Source: Moorena producens 3L (GTDB taxonomy: Bacteria; Cyanobacteriota; Cyanobacteriia; Cyanobacteriales; Coleofasciculaceae). Taken from it: a stretch of DNA of 64,000 bases. A model generated the notes under the pieces. It was not told the origin of the DNA. It saw nothing but the letters and a program-made list of their open reading frames with translations, and made no database searches. The number at the start of each line of letters is the position of its first letter. Position 1 is the first letter of the stretch. Shown piece by piece: positions 17,500 through 26,351 of this stretch. The position numbers and the translations under genes were made by a program. The stretch spans positions 88,256-152,255 of the forward strand of contig NZ_GL890945.1 of NCBI RefSeq assembly GCF_000211815.1, given 5' to 3'.

Positions 17500-17956
17500 C
17501 GTGAACTCGGGGCAACGGTATGTCTGTTTCTATGAATTTTTCGTAGTTCGTAGATTGACACCTTATCTAAGAGATGGAATAGATCGAGAAAAATCTTCAA
17601 ATGTTTCAAGGGATGTAACGCCTTCATTAACATCACCTGATTAGGCTCCATTGTCCGTACCAATTTTGCCGCCTCCTTAGACTAAAGCAACTTTGGTGAC
17701 AGTATGTTATTAATTGTTCTTACTAACTGTGAACTCAGAATCCGGATTGCGATCCCATGGAGGATAGGTAATATCGTATCCGGCAGAATAAGTTTCGGTG
17801 GCAGGTTATTCGCGTAGGGTGGCCTAAAGGCCAAGGTTGTCTGTCAGAATGCAGAATGTAGAATGTAGAATGTAGAATTTGGAATTCTAAATTCTTAATT
17901 CTACATTCTTAATTCAAAAATGGCGAACAACCGAATAACCTTTAAGAACCGATGTT
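17500..17956. other. Intergenic DNA with GAATGTA repeat palindrome
   Basis: 457 bp between two minus-strand genes. A GGCCTAAAGGCCAAGG motif of the window-wide GGCCAAAGGCC family is near 17821, and a GAATGTA/GAATTTA repeat followed by its inverted counterpart (ATTCTACATTC) occupies 17850-17923 and could form a long hairpin. No gene is supported. Confidence 0.55.
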
Positions 17957-20203
17957 CTAGGGTGAGACAGTCAGGGAAGATGGTTGGACACGATTAACTA
18001 CTACGCCCAGACAGGTTAAGCCAAACCTGTCTATTTGATCGAGGACTTGCTTGAATTGAGATTTCTTAGTTCCTCTGAATCCGACCACCATCAAGATTCC
18101 ATCTGTATGGGCAGCTAGGAAATTGGCGTCTGTATAGTTCAGTAGATTAGGAGTGTCATAGATAACCAAGTCAAATTTTTCCTGAAAATGCCCCATAATC
18201 TTTTCCATGCGAGGAGAGGCCAGATCTGGAGCAGATTCTACTAAGGCTTGCCCAGAAGTCAACACAAAAAGATTATCTGAGAAAGGCGATCGCTCCATCA
18301 CAACCTCTAGGTCGTTTGATAGCAAGTCGCTCAGTCCTGGCAAGTTCTGTAAATTCAAATTGGTGTGAAGTTGAGGTGAATGGAGATTACCATCTACTAA
18401 TAGAACTCGCTGACCTCTGGAGGCTGCCATGTGAGCTAGGTTTAAGGCGACACTAGACTTACCATCCCCAGCCATAGCCGAGCAAATGGCGATGGAGCGA
18501 AGGGGTGGATTACAGAAGCGGAAATGCATGTTAGTGTAGAGAGATTCGAATGCTTTTTTAAATCGATTATCCTCAGAAATTCTGTCCTCATCGTTGTCAA
18601 AATCTACACTAAAATTATTGAATGGTTCAGGATTTTTACTAAATGGTATTTCTCCTAAAACAGGTAAATTATGGCCTTCTTCAATATCCTTGATTTCATA
18701 GAAGATATTCCGATACTTATCATAAAGGATAACTGTCCCCATCCCTAAAGCTAAACCGCCCATAACTCCCATCAAGATCAACTTATTCTGACTAGATTTT
18801 CCGATCGGTGCACCGGTCGGATCGCGGTAAAGCTGAGGTTGAGAAACTATCTCCCAAGGCACTTCCCGTTGAGCTTTCTCCACCTGCAAGGTCTCTTTCT
18901 GAGTTTCTAGTTGGTTGAGAGTTTGAGTAGCAATTTGTAACTGCCGCTGTAGATCATTATACTTACGGACAAAAATCGGGAATTCTTGGACTTCGCGATC
19001 AACAGTGTTTTTGGTTTGTATCAGAGCCTGATTACGAACCTGTAGTACCTCAATTTGGTTGGTGGTATCAACCAATTGTTGAATCAGTTGTAAACGAATT
19101 GGATTTTGAAGGGTTCGCACTCGGGGGTTAATCGGTTGACCTCCTAAGTTCTGACCCAGAATCCGTTGTACTTCCCGATTGAGAAGAGTTTCTAGGTTTT
19201 GCCGTTGCTCTAGTAGGGTTTGAATATTAGGGCTCTCTGGCTGAAAGCGGGCGGATTCTATCGCAATTCTACTTTCTATTTCTTTAAGATCCGCCAGTAA
19301 CTTCTGATAGTTAGGATCTTCACTCAAGGCAGAAGAAGCTAAAGCTTCATTTGGCGATAGTTTTAATTGTCTTTGTAAGCTGTTTTTTAATTTAATTAGC
19401 TCTTGTAGCTGCCTGGTTGTATCTCTTTTTTGGTCGCCAATTTTACTAACTTTGTTTGATAATTGTCCCCCATCAAATTGAGGTTCAATTAGCTGATACT
19501 GCTGTTGCAGGTTTTGCAAATTTCCTTGGATAATATTAACTCTATCCTGTAATTTAGGAAGTTGCTCATTAATAAATTTAACCCCTTGGCCAATGCGAGT
19601 TTTTCGGTCTTCTAAACTATACTTTTCATATTCTTCAGCTGTTGTCTTTAAGACCAACTCTACTAGTTTGGGATCTGTCCCACTATAAGTAACTGATAGG
19701 ATTTTAGTATTTTCACCTTGACTTTCTTCTTCGAGACGTTCAACTGTTAAATAATACTGAAGTAGCCCAAGCTTAAACTCTGGATACTGGAATTTAATTT
19801 TATTGACGATTTTAGATAAGACTTCAGGACTGGTTAGGATTTTAATCTGAGTTGCATAGTCCAGTTCAAAATTTCTCTCACCAGGTATTCTTCCCTGACC
19901 CCGAGTAAGTGTCATTGGTTCAGTGGATATTGCTGCAGCAGATGTGACTGGTTCGACTAACAGCTGAAAATTACCTGAATATATAGAGGGAGATTTGCTA
20001 CTCAAAAAGGTAGCAGCAACAGTCACTAAACCTGCAATCCCTGCAACCACCATGGCTTGGCGTCGGGCAATCCTCAAAAGCGGACCTAGATTTAATCCTT
20101 TTTGAGGAGTATTTAACTCATCTTGCTCGTTTAATGTTAGTTGTTGCAATTGTCTGCCCCTTTTACTAGTTGATAAGGTTTCAGCCCCCTGTTGTATATC
20201 CAA
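17957..20203 (-). CDS. Wzc/GumC-like polysaccharide co-polymerase with BY-kinase-like domain
   Basis: 748 residues. A transmembrane helix at about 48-68 and a second at about 475-495 (LILMGVMGGLALGMGTVILY) bracket a long coiled-coil periplasmic domain rich in LQNLQQQYQL-type heptads. The cytoplasmic C-terminus has Walker A AMAGDGKSS, the A' region VLLVDGNLHSP and Walker B FDLVIYDTPN, as in bacterial tyrosine kinases. A' is normally D-x-D; here it reads DGN, and the C-terminus (VVNRVQPSSLTVSP) has no Tyr cluster, so autophosphorylation-based cycling may be reduced or absent. It would control chain length and export together with Wzx, Wzy and an outer-membrane Wza. Confidence 0.9.
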   Translation of the reverse strand: MDIQQGAETLSTSKRGRQLQQLTLNEQDELNTPQKGLNLGPLLRIARRQAMVVAGIAGLVTVAATFLSSKSPSIYSGNFQLLVEPVTSAAAISTEPMTLTRGQGRIPGERNFELDYATQIKILTSPEVLSKIVNKIKFQYPEFKLGLLQYYLTVERLEEESQGENTKILSVTYSGTDPKLVELVLKTTAEEYEKYSLEDRKTRIGQGVKFINEQLPKLQDRVNIIQGNLQNLQQQYQLIEPQFDGGQLSNKVSKIGDQKRDTTRQLQELIKLKNSLQRQLKLSPNEALASSALSEDPNYQKLLADLKEIESRIAIESARFQPESPNIQTLLEQRQNLETLLNREVQRILGQNLGGQPINPRVRTLQNPIRLQLIQQLVDTTNQIEVLQVRNQALIQTKNTVDREVQEFPIFVRKYNDLQRQLQIATQTLNQLETQKETLQVEKAQREVPWEIVSQPQLYRDPTGAPIGKSSQNKLILMGVMGGLALGMGTVILYDKYRNIFYEIKDIEEGHNLPVLGEIPFSKNPEPFNNFSVDFDNDEDRISEDNRFKKAFESLYTNMHFRFCNPPLRSIAICSAMAGDGKSSVALNLAHMAASRGQRVLLVDGNLHSPQLHTNLNLQNLPGLSDLLSNDLEVVMERSPFSDNLFVLTSGQALVESAPDLASPRMEKIMGHFQEKFDLVIYDTPNLLNYTDANFLAAHTDGILMVVGFRGTKKSQFKQVLDQIDRFGLTCLGVVVNRVQPSSLTVSP

Positions 20204-20795
20204 GAGGATGCTAATTTTTGCAGGGAGACACTAATAATTACCAACTCTCAGGGCAATAATCCGGATTGTCCAGGTTTATAACCCTTTTCACATCGATGCT
20301 ATAGTTGATCGATGTAGAAGCAAAACTTATCAATATTCCGGAGTGCTATCAACTCCTTTGGCTTGGGTTATTTATAGTATTTTTTTCACAATACTTTTGT
20401 CATGTCAAACTTGATTTATCTTAATAAATGTAAATCAATTTTATACCAATTCTGGAAATTACGGCTACAGATAAATTTAATCTTACCATCTCCTAATCTG
20501 GATATGTAGTCCTACTTTAACTACTTGGTCTTATCCGCCGCCGGTTTAATTATCTTTGATAATACACTTCTTTGATAATACACTTATGATGCTACCATCT
20601 TTGATAGGATTTGTGGGCAAACTCTAAAATAGTTAGATCCAAAATCGGTAAGCCCAAGGATAATTCCGTGGGCTAAATTATGGCATTAAAAATTTAATTA
20701 ACCCTGATTATGAAACAATTAATTAGCAATCCTATAGCTATAACAATTCTATACCTAGGACCAGAGAATGATCTCTCCTAGTAGAATCAGTTGAT
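20204..20795. other. Upstream region of the wzc-like gene
   Basis: 592 bp of AT-rich DNA with no gene. It holds a direct tandem repeat of CTTTGATAATACACTT at 20554-20569 and 20570-20585, with a third partial copy (CTTTGATAGGA) near 20599. The location upstream of a large polysaccharide gene makes an operator possible, but there is no direct evidence for that. Confidence 0.5.
20554..20585. promoter_or_regulatory. 16-bp direct repeat pair, possible operator
   Basis: Two adjacent perfect copies of CTTTGATAATACACTT about 350 bp upstream of the wzc-like start. A pair of exact 16-bp repeats suggests tandem protein binding or a simple duplication; which one cannot be told from sequence. Confidence 0.3.
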
Positions 20796-21303
20796 GGCTG
20801 CATCTCAATGCATGCAAAAACACTCTTCGGCAATAGAAGGCTAATATCATGTTATGACAATTACCCTTAATAAAAATCTCCCCCATCTCCCTATATTCCC
20901 CTCCTGGTCGGGGTTAGGGGTGGGTTCCTATCTCCTCACTTGGGTAGGTTTTTTACATTTGGGCGAGTACGTACTGGCATTGGGAATAAATTTCTCAAAA
21001 TATGTCGGAAAATCTCCCAGAATTTCCACCGATTACCGACCCATCTCCCGCTCTTCCCCTCCTGGTCGGGGTTAGGGGTGGGTTCCGATTAGCCATTCCC
21101 CATTCCCCATTCCCCATTCCCCATTCCCCATTCCCCATTCCCCATTCCCCATTCCCCATTCCCCATTCCCCATTCCCCATTCCCCATTCCCTATTACCTA
21201 TTACCTATTACCTATCTCCAAAGTAAAAAACCTACCCTTGTCAGCCCCACACTTCCCACCCTCCCCACACTTCCCTTCTTTTTTACAAATATGAGATGCA
21301 CCC
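20796..21303. mobile_element. 508-bp non-autonomous element, GGGTGCATCTCA family
   Basis: The left end GGCTGCATCTCAATGCATGC (one change from the family) and right end TTTTACAAATATGAGATGCACCC match those of the complete element at 62286-62402. CAGTTGAT precedes the left end (20788-20795) and follows the right end (21304-21311), an 8-bp target duplication. Inside are two copies of a CCTCCTGGTCGGGGTTAGGG unit (20902 and 21060) and the 14-copy heptamer array at 21093-21191. No transposase frame is present. Insertion occurred directly next to the stop codon of the glycosyltransferase gene at 21311. Confidence 0.7.
21093..21191. repeat. CCCATTC heptamer array, about 14 copies
   Basis: Perfect tandem heptamers within the 508-bp element; open frames through it on both strands are repeat artefacts. 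Confidence 0.9.
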
Positions 21304-21310
21304 CAGTTGA

Positions 21311-22534
21311 TTAGGATGATGGGGTATCGACTGCATCCCGTTCTGTGCGAATCCACTTGGTCTGAGGTTCCACCAGAAAAGCCAGATAGAGGGGAATTTT
21401 CCACAGAATGTAAATCGGGACAGCTAAGAGCATCAGGAGCGGAAAGTCTGCTCGGCAAAACTTAGCCCAACCTTCAACAATCGCAATTAACAGCAGCACC
21501 CCTTCTATGAGTAACACAATAGTACTTATCCATGATGCTCCCAATGCTCCCCCGAGTAAAGCTCCCCCTGTAGCAGCCACCCAAATTAGAACCAATAGGG
21601 ACAATGGTGGCACACATAAGTCTAATGCGATCGCTAATAGGTCTATTCGTCTTTGACGAATAGACTCTTTGAGCAACTCAGGAACTTGGTTTAGCAAAGT
21701 CTCGATATGACCATGCTCCCAGCGTGACCTTTGACTCTTTGCTGAACCCTGTTTCATCAGACGACCTGTGACTCCTGCTTCCTGGCAATATATTGGGGAA
21801 TGTCCGATGATCGCTAAATCCAAAGCCAACTGCATATCATCAACTGTTTTACTGCCAGCCAAAGAGATTTTGCGAATCACTGACCAGGGGAAAGCCATTC
21901 CTGAACCTGTTAACAAACAAGGCAAGCCCAGTCGATGTAACCCACTCGGACGGACTGTATTTTTGAATTTAACCGCCAGGGTAGAGATCAAATCCTTTAG
22001 TACCGGGTTGTCTGGTTGTGTCATTAAGTAAGTTGACTGAACCGGTCGTTGTGTAGCGATCGCAAGGCGGGAAATCCGTGAAATCGTTCCTTGAGCAACA
22101 ATACAGTCTGCATCAACCACCACCACGACATCCGGTGGATTAGGCTCAATAAACCCCATACCGAAGTCTAAGGCATATCCCTTACCTCTGCGCTCATGAT
22201 CTTGTCGTTCAATTACAATAGCGCCAGATTTCCGAGCCACTGCTGCAGTGTCATCAGTGCAATTATCAGCAATGACTATTAGTCGGTCTTGCTCCGTAAG
22301 CTGAGGTAGTAATGTTTCCAGGGTGGCACTGATATCAGAGGCTTCATTGTGAGCTGGAACTAAAACAGCCACCGTTGGTCGGGGTTTGCTAGCATCCGAC
22401 CATGGCTCAGAGCCATTAGGCAAAATTGCTGCACTACATTCAATAAAAAGAACTGTAATTGGAACGATAAGGGCAAATGCTATTACCAAGAATGGAATAT
22501 CAATCAATGAGATGAATGGCTGATTAGCTAACAC
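21311..22534 (-). CDS. Membrane-bound GT2 glycosyltransferase
   Basis: 407 residues. An N-terminal transmembrane helix precedes a processive-type GT2 domain: VAVLVPAHNEASDISATLET, VIADNCTDDTAA, VVVVVDADC (DXD), then TVDDMQLALDL and the SQRSRWEHGH motif (QxxRW). Three hydrophobic helices follow at the C-terminus. The D, DXD, ED/DD and QxxRW set is that of cellulose/hyaluronan-synthase-like enzymes, though at this length a non-processive transferase of lipid-linked intermediates is equally possible. The stop codon borders a mobile element. Confidence 0.9.
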   Translation of the reverse strand: MLANQPFISLIDIPFLVIAFALIVPITVLFIECSAAILPNGSEPWSDASKPRPTVAVLVPAHNEASDISATLETLLPQLTEQDRLIVIADNCTDDTAAVARKSGAIVIERQDHERRGKGYALDFGMGFIEPNPPDVVVVVDADCIVAQGTISRISRLAIATQRPVQSTYLMTQPDNPVLKDLISTLAVKFKNTVRPSGLHRLGLPCLLTGSGMAFPWSVIRKISLAGSKTVDDMQLALDLAIIGHSPIYCQEAGVTGRLMKQGSAKSQRSRWEHGHIETLLNQVPELLKESIRQRRIDLLAIALDLCVPPLSLLVLIWVAATGGALLGGALGASWISTIVLLIEGVLLLIAIVEGWAKFCRADFPLLMLLAVPIYILWKIPLYLAFLVEPQTKWIRTERDAVDTPSS

Positions 22535-22964
22535 AATTCAACATCCTTAAAGCTTAAAATAAGTTATTTTTTTAGGGAACAGGGAACAGGGAATAGTGAT
22601 TAGGGAACAGGGAACAGGGAATAGTGATTAGGGAATAGTGATTAGGGAATAGTGATTAGGGAATAGTGATTAGGGAACAGATCAGAGGTTTTAGTCAACA
22701 AAAAAAACTTTATTTATCTTTTTTGATAAGTATTAACAAAAAAATATATATTATATAGAGCCAATAAATAATCGTTAAAGTCTAAAACAAACCTAGAGAT
22801 AAATGATACATATCCAGATATTATCTAATAAAATTTAAATAAAAAACAATAAAATCAGATTTATTTGATAATGTTTAAGGTTACCTATTACCTGTTTACT
22901 ATTACCTGTTTACTATTACCTTTTGCTATCAATCCTTTGTTTACAACTCAAATACAAACGCTAT
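22535..22964. other. Intergenic DNA with GGGAACA/GGGAATAGTGATTA repeats
   Basis: A block at 22575-22680 mixes GGGAACA heptamers with five copies of a GGGAATAGTGATTA 14-mer. The rest is very AT-rich and ends in CTGTTTACTATTACC repeats near 22885-22920. No gene. Confidence 0.6.
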
Positions 22965-24008
22965 CTAACTGTTAGTATTAAGTACAGTTTTGTACTCAAC
23001 CAAGTTACTACGCTGTCCGAGCAATCGATTTAGGTGAAATTGAATCTGACCTTGGACCTGAGGAAACTTGCCGATCATGCAAGACAGACTATAAAGTAAA
23101 GCATCTGTTGAGCTCAAACCTGTCTGGGACTTATGACGATAGATCCGGTAAGTCATCAGAGGATAACCCAACAACAGCAATAAGCTCAAGCCATGGGTGA
23201 GCCATGCGATCGCAAATACTAATATAGGTAAGAGTAATCCCCAGAACCAAATGCTCCGGCTTTCTTTGACCCAATGGCGTTCTGGAGTGTGACCGTGTAA
23301 CCAGGCTCCCTCAGCGTAACCATGACCTGCTCTCAAGAACCGCTTCCAGCACTGACTAAAACGTGTCATTTGGGCATCATGCAAAGTCATTTCAGCATCT
23401 AGGCGAAAAATCTTCCAACCCTTCTGGCGCAGCCGCAAGCACAATTCCGGTTCTTCACCAGCAATTAGAGTAGGATTAAACCCTCCGACTTGTTCAAAAG
23501 CTTCTGTGCGCATCATTGCATCACCACCACAAGCGGAAGCTTCACCCACTGGTGTATCCCACTCCATGTCACACAATCGGTTATATATAGATGTTTCAGG
23601 GAAGCGCTCTCGTCGGCGACCACAGACTACAGCGACATTAGGGTTGGCTTCCAGTTCCTTTTGAGCATAGTTGAGCCATCCCCCTACTACCTCACAATCC
23701 CCATCCACGAATTGGACAAACTTAAGATTTGGCTCTAAATGTTTGAGATAGATATATCCCGCATTTCTAGCACGAGCTGCAGTAAAGGGTTTAGATAGGT
23801 CGAGTCCAATCACCTCTACCCCTAAAGAATGAGCGATTTCCACACTGTCATCTGTGGAGCCAGAATCGACATAAACCACACGAGCCACGTTTTTAATCAC
23901 AGACAGTAAACACTGGCGTAGGCGTTCACCTTCATTGCGTCCAATCACAACTAATCCAATTTGCTTCAAACCTTGGGCTTTGTATTCTACAGCTGAGAGA
24001 GTGTTCAT
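22965..24008 (-). CDS. GT2 glycosyltransferase
   Basis: 347 residues. The GT-A core is clear: IGLVVIGRNEGERLRQCLLS, VVYVDSGSTDDSVEIAHSLG, FVQFVDGDCEVVGGWL (DXD) and SACGGDAMMRTEAFEQVGGF followed by IAGEEPELCLRLRQKGWKIF. A hydrophobic pair of helices (LLLPILVFAIAWL and neighbour) near residues 265-300 anchors it to the membrane. Sugar donor unknown. It follows the other GT2 gene in the same minus-strand direction. Confidence 0.9.
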   Translation of the reverse strand: MNTLSAVEYKAQGLKQIGLVVIGRNEGERLRQCLLSVIKNVARVVYVDSGSTDDSVEIAHSLGVEVIGLDLSKPFTAARARNAGYIYLKHLEPNLKFVQFVDGDCEVVGGWLNYAQKELEANPNVAVVCGRRRERFPETSIYNRLCDMEWDTPVGEASACGGDAMMRTEAFEQVGGFNPTLIAGEEPELCLRLRQKGWKIFRLDAEMTLHDAQMTRFSQCWKRFLRAGHGYAEGAWLHGHTPERHWVKESRSIWFWGLLLPILVFAIAWLTHGLSLLLLLGYPLMTYRIYRHKSQTGLSSTDALLYSLSCMIGKFPQVQGQIQFHLNRLLGQRSNLVEYKTVLNTNS

Positions 24009-24181
24009 CGTTTAACTGCCTTGAAAATTTAGCTCTTTTCTTGCACTAGGCAAGGAATTGAAACGCAGAGGTAGCACTGAAACGCTGTTTCCCTAACGCT
24101 ATCGTTGTTGGTGAAAAATTTTAGCCAGATTAAACTGTAACAGATTCACCCTTGTATAGCTTTCTAGGGAAGTTTACAGGA

Positions 24182-25909
24182 TCAGGAATTTTGATCGATA
24201 AAGTCTATTAAGGCATCATACTTGGGTGAACTCTTTTGGTATACATGTTCTAAAGCCCCCCAGCTCCCCCATTTACTGGGCTTCTTGATATCAGAAAAGT
24301 GCATAAATAAGCCACCGCCCTGATTCTTCCATTCATTCAGGAGTTGTGTATAAATTTTATACATTTTTGGATGTCTATTAAGCTCAATGAAAAACTCAGT
24401 TAGTTTTTGATTATCGGACTTGACAAGATGTTGACCACCTTCGTAAACCACTAACTGTAGTTTTCTCTTATCTGCTACTTTGTGATGATAGTTAAAAATT
24501 TGATCAATATCACTTAAACTCTCATAGTCTTCTTCTTTGGGAAGTAACCCCCCGGATTTGATCTGCTTAAACGCTTTTGACACTCCCCCATCGGGTTCAT
24601 TCAACCAAGATTCTATGGTGCTTTCGTTTTCTTCCGCGTTTAAGCTGCCATTAAAATATCCCGCGATCGCAAAAGCATCAATACTATGTTGATAACAAGG
24701 GGCATTACCCTCTGCTACCCACAGAGGACAATCCAAAGCAGCATTTTCCAAACCAAGCCATACGGTATGGGTAGCCATAACAGACACCACTTGATTGCTG
24801 TCACTACCAAATACATTTTTCCAAATATCAGACATTTGAGCAGTACGCATTCCATACCATTGCATGTATGCATCTCCTTTATCCTTGCCCCACCTAGCTT
24901 GACCTTGAGCTAACGCATAGTTAGCTTGTTGGAATTGCCAATTCCACACTTCATTAGACAGTTCCACATAAACCCTTAGATTTGGATCTAAGGTATCTTT
25001 AACTATTTGGGCAAAATTAGTGATATAGTCATCTGTAGCTTGATGGGGCATATTAAACCATGGATCAGCACCAATTCGATTGGCCAGTTTAACCATGATT
25101 TCTACAGGTACACCTTTACCGTAAGCGTAGGAGGCATCATCTACTTTTGGTATATTTGCCCATTCCCTTTGCTTAGAATGATTGGTTTCCATCCAGTCCA
25201 TAAAACGGATGGCTTTAAATTTTTTAATTTTATTGATGAATTCCGGATTAAAAAGTTCAGACTCGTAAGTATCTTCATACTTAGCTTGAACAACACGAAT
25301 GTTGCGAATATAATTACCCGTGTTATTAGGATCCGTAGCGGTAATTATTAAATAGATACTAGCCCCGGATGGCGTTACATTAATTACATCTCTTCCTGGC
25401 CTTGACGCTACCTCATCTTTGGTGGCATCAAACTTATATTCTATAGTGCCTTCTCCATCGTATAAAACCACATACTTTCCAGCTGGATAATTTTTCATCC
25501 CTGTAAAAAGTAGTGTAGCCACACGAGTATATTCAGGAGGAGCTTCTGGAGCAGGTAAAGACTTAACCCAGCCCTGTTCGTCTAAATCCAGTTTATCGTA
25601 TTCCTCAGTATCCCACGAACCACTACAGCCTGTTTCTCCAGAGACACATTGAGTAATCCATGGTCTCGACGATTTGAAGGCATCTAAGAAAGGAAGTTCA
25701 GTTGACCAATCAGCAATTCCATTCAGGTTAGTTCCTAATTTAGGAGTTGTAAACGGAGAGTTTTGAACCGTTGATTTACTTAAAATAATATTAAGTTTTT
25801 GATAAAATTGTTCAGGATATGTTGGATGAAGCGCAATGAATAAAGTTAGACAAAAACTCAAAAAAAATAATGTAATTATTTGGAATTTATTAAAAACTAT
25901 ACTGTACAC
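24182..25909 (-). CDS. Secreted clan GH-A-like glycoside hydrolase
   Basis: 575 residues beginning with a hydrophobic export/anchor helix (IITLFFLSFCLTLFIALH). The first 200 residues look like a beta-rich module. The second half has RVYVELSNEVWNWQF, where NE is the acid/base pair of clan GH-A, and LQLVVYEGGQH later, where Glu would be the nucleophile; spacing of about 165 residues fits the clan. Such proteins are often labelled cellulose-binding or carbohydrate-active. A role in trimming or releasing the exopolysaccharide made by this locus is plausible but inferred. Exact GH family not assigned. Confidence 0.75.
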   Translation of the reverse strand: MYSIVFNKFQIITLFFLSFCLTLFIALHPTYPEQFYQKLNIILSKSTVQNSPFTTPKLGTNLNGIADWSTELPFLDAFKSSRPWITQCVSGETGCSGSWDTEEYDKLDLDEQGWVKSLPAPEAPPEYTRVATLLFTGMKNYPAGKYVVLYDGEGTIEYKFDATKDEVASRPGRDVINVTPSGASIYLIITATDPNNTGNYIRNIRVVQAKYEDTYESELFNPEFINKIKKFKAIRFMDWMETNHSKQREWANIPKVDDASYAYGKGVPVEIMVKLANRIGADPWFNMPHQATDDYITNFAQIVKDTLDPNLRVYVELSNEVWNWQFQQANYALAQGQARWGKDKGDAYMQWYGMRTAQMSDIWKNVFGSDSNQVVSVMATHTVWLGLENAALDCPLWVAEGNAPCYQHSIDAFAIAGYFNGSLNAEENESTIESWLNEPDGGVSKAFKQIKSGGLLPKEEDYESLSDIDQIFNYHHKVADKRKLQLVVYEGGQHLVKSDNQKLTEFFIELNRHPKMYKIYTQLLNEWKNQGGGLFMHFSDIKKPSKWGSWGALEHVYQKSSPKYDALIDFIDQNS

Positions 25910-26351
25910 TAATTTTAACTATCAGGGCTAGCAAAACTGACTTGATAATTGGAAGTTATTGGTAAGCTGACTTCACTCAAGTAGCGTTCGTGGCACAGGC
26001 TTATAGCCTGTGACGCACGCCCATTAGCTTACTGCTTACATGGCTGGTAATTATCACCACTAATATATACTTAATAAAAAACAGCTATCCGGATTTTTGC
26101 TCTAGAGATTTTTATCAAAAGCTTACGCTATATATTAATTTAAGTTAATCTTGTTATAAAGTTATAATAACGAGAAGGATTTTTAGAAATCCATAGGTAA
26201 AGATCAAAGCAGGGGTATAACGGTAAACTTAGCTGTTGTATAACATAGACCAAATCGAGTTTAATGTCACTCTAAGACTTGCCAAGATTCACAAATGCCC
26301 CTGGTTAAGTTGCAGGTTGCATCTCCAGTATTAACATTTACTTTTAGAGAA
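25910..26351. other. Divergent intergenic region
   Basis: Separates the minus-strand hydrolase from the plus-strand phosphodiesterase and should hold promoters for both. A hairpin CACAGGCTTATAGCCTGTG lies at 25994-26012 within a GCGTTCGTGG...ACGCACGCC context. No strong sigma-70 box pair stands out and there is no gene. Confidence 0.5.
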
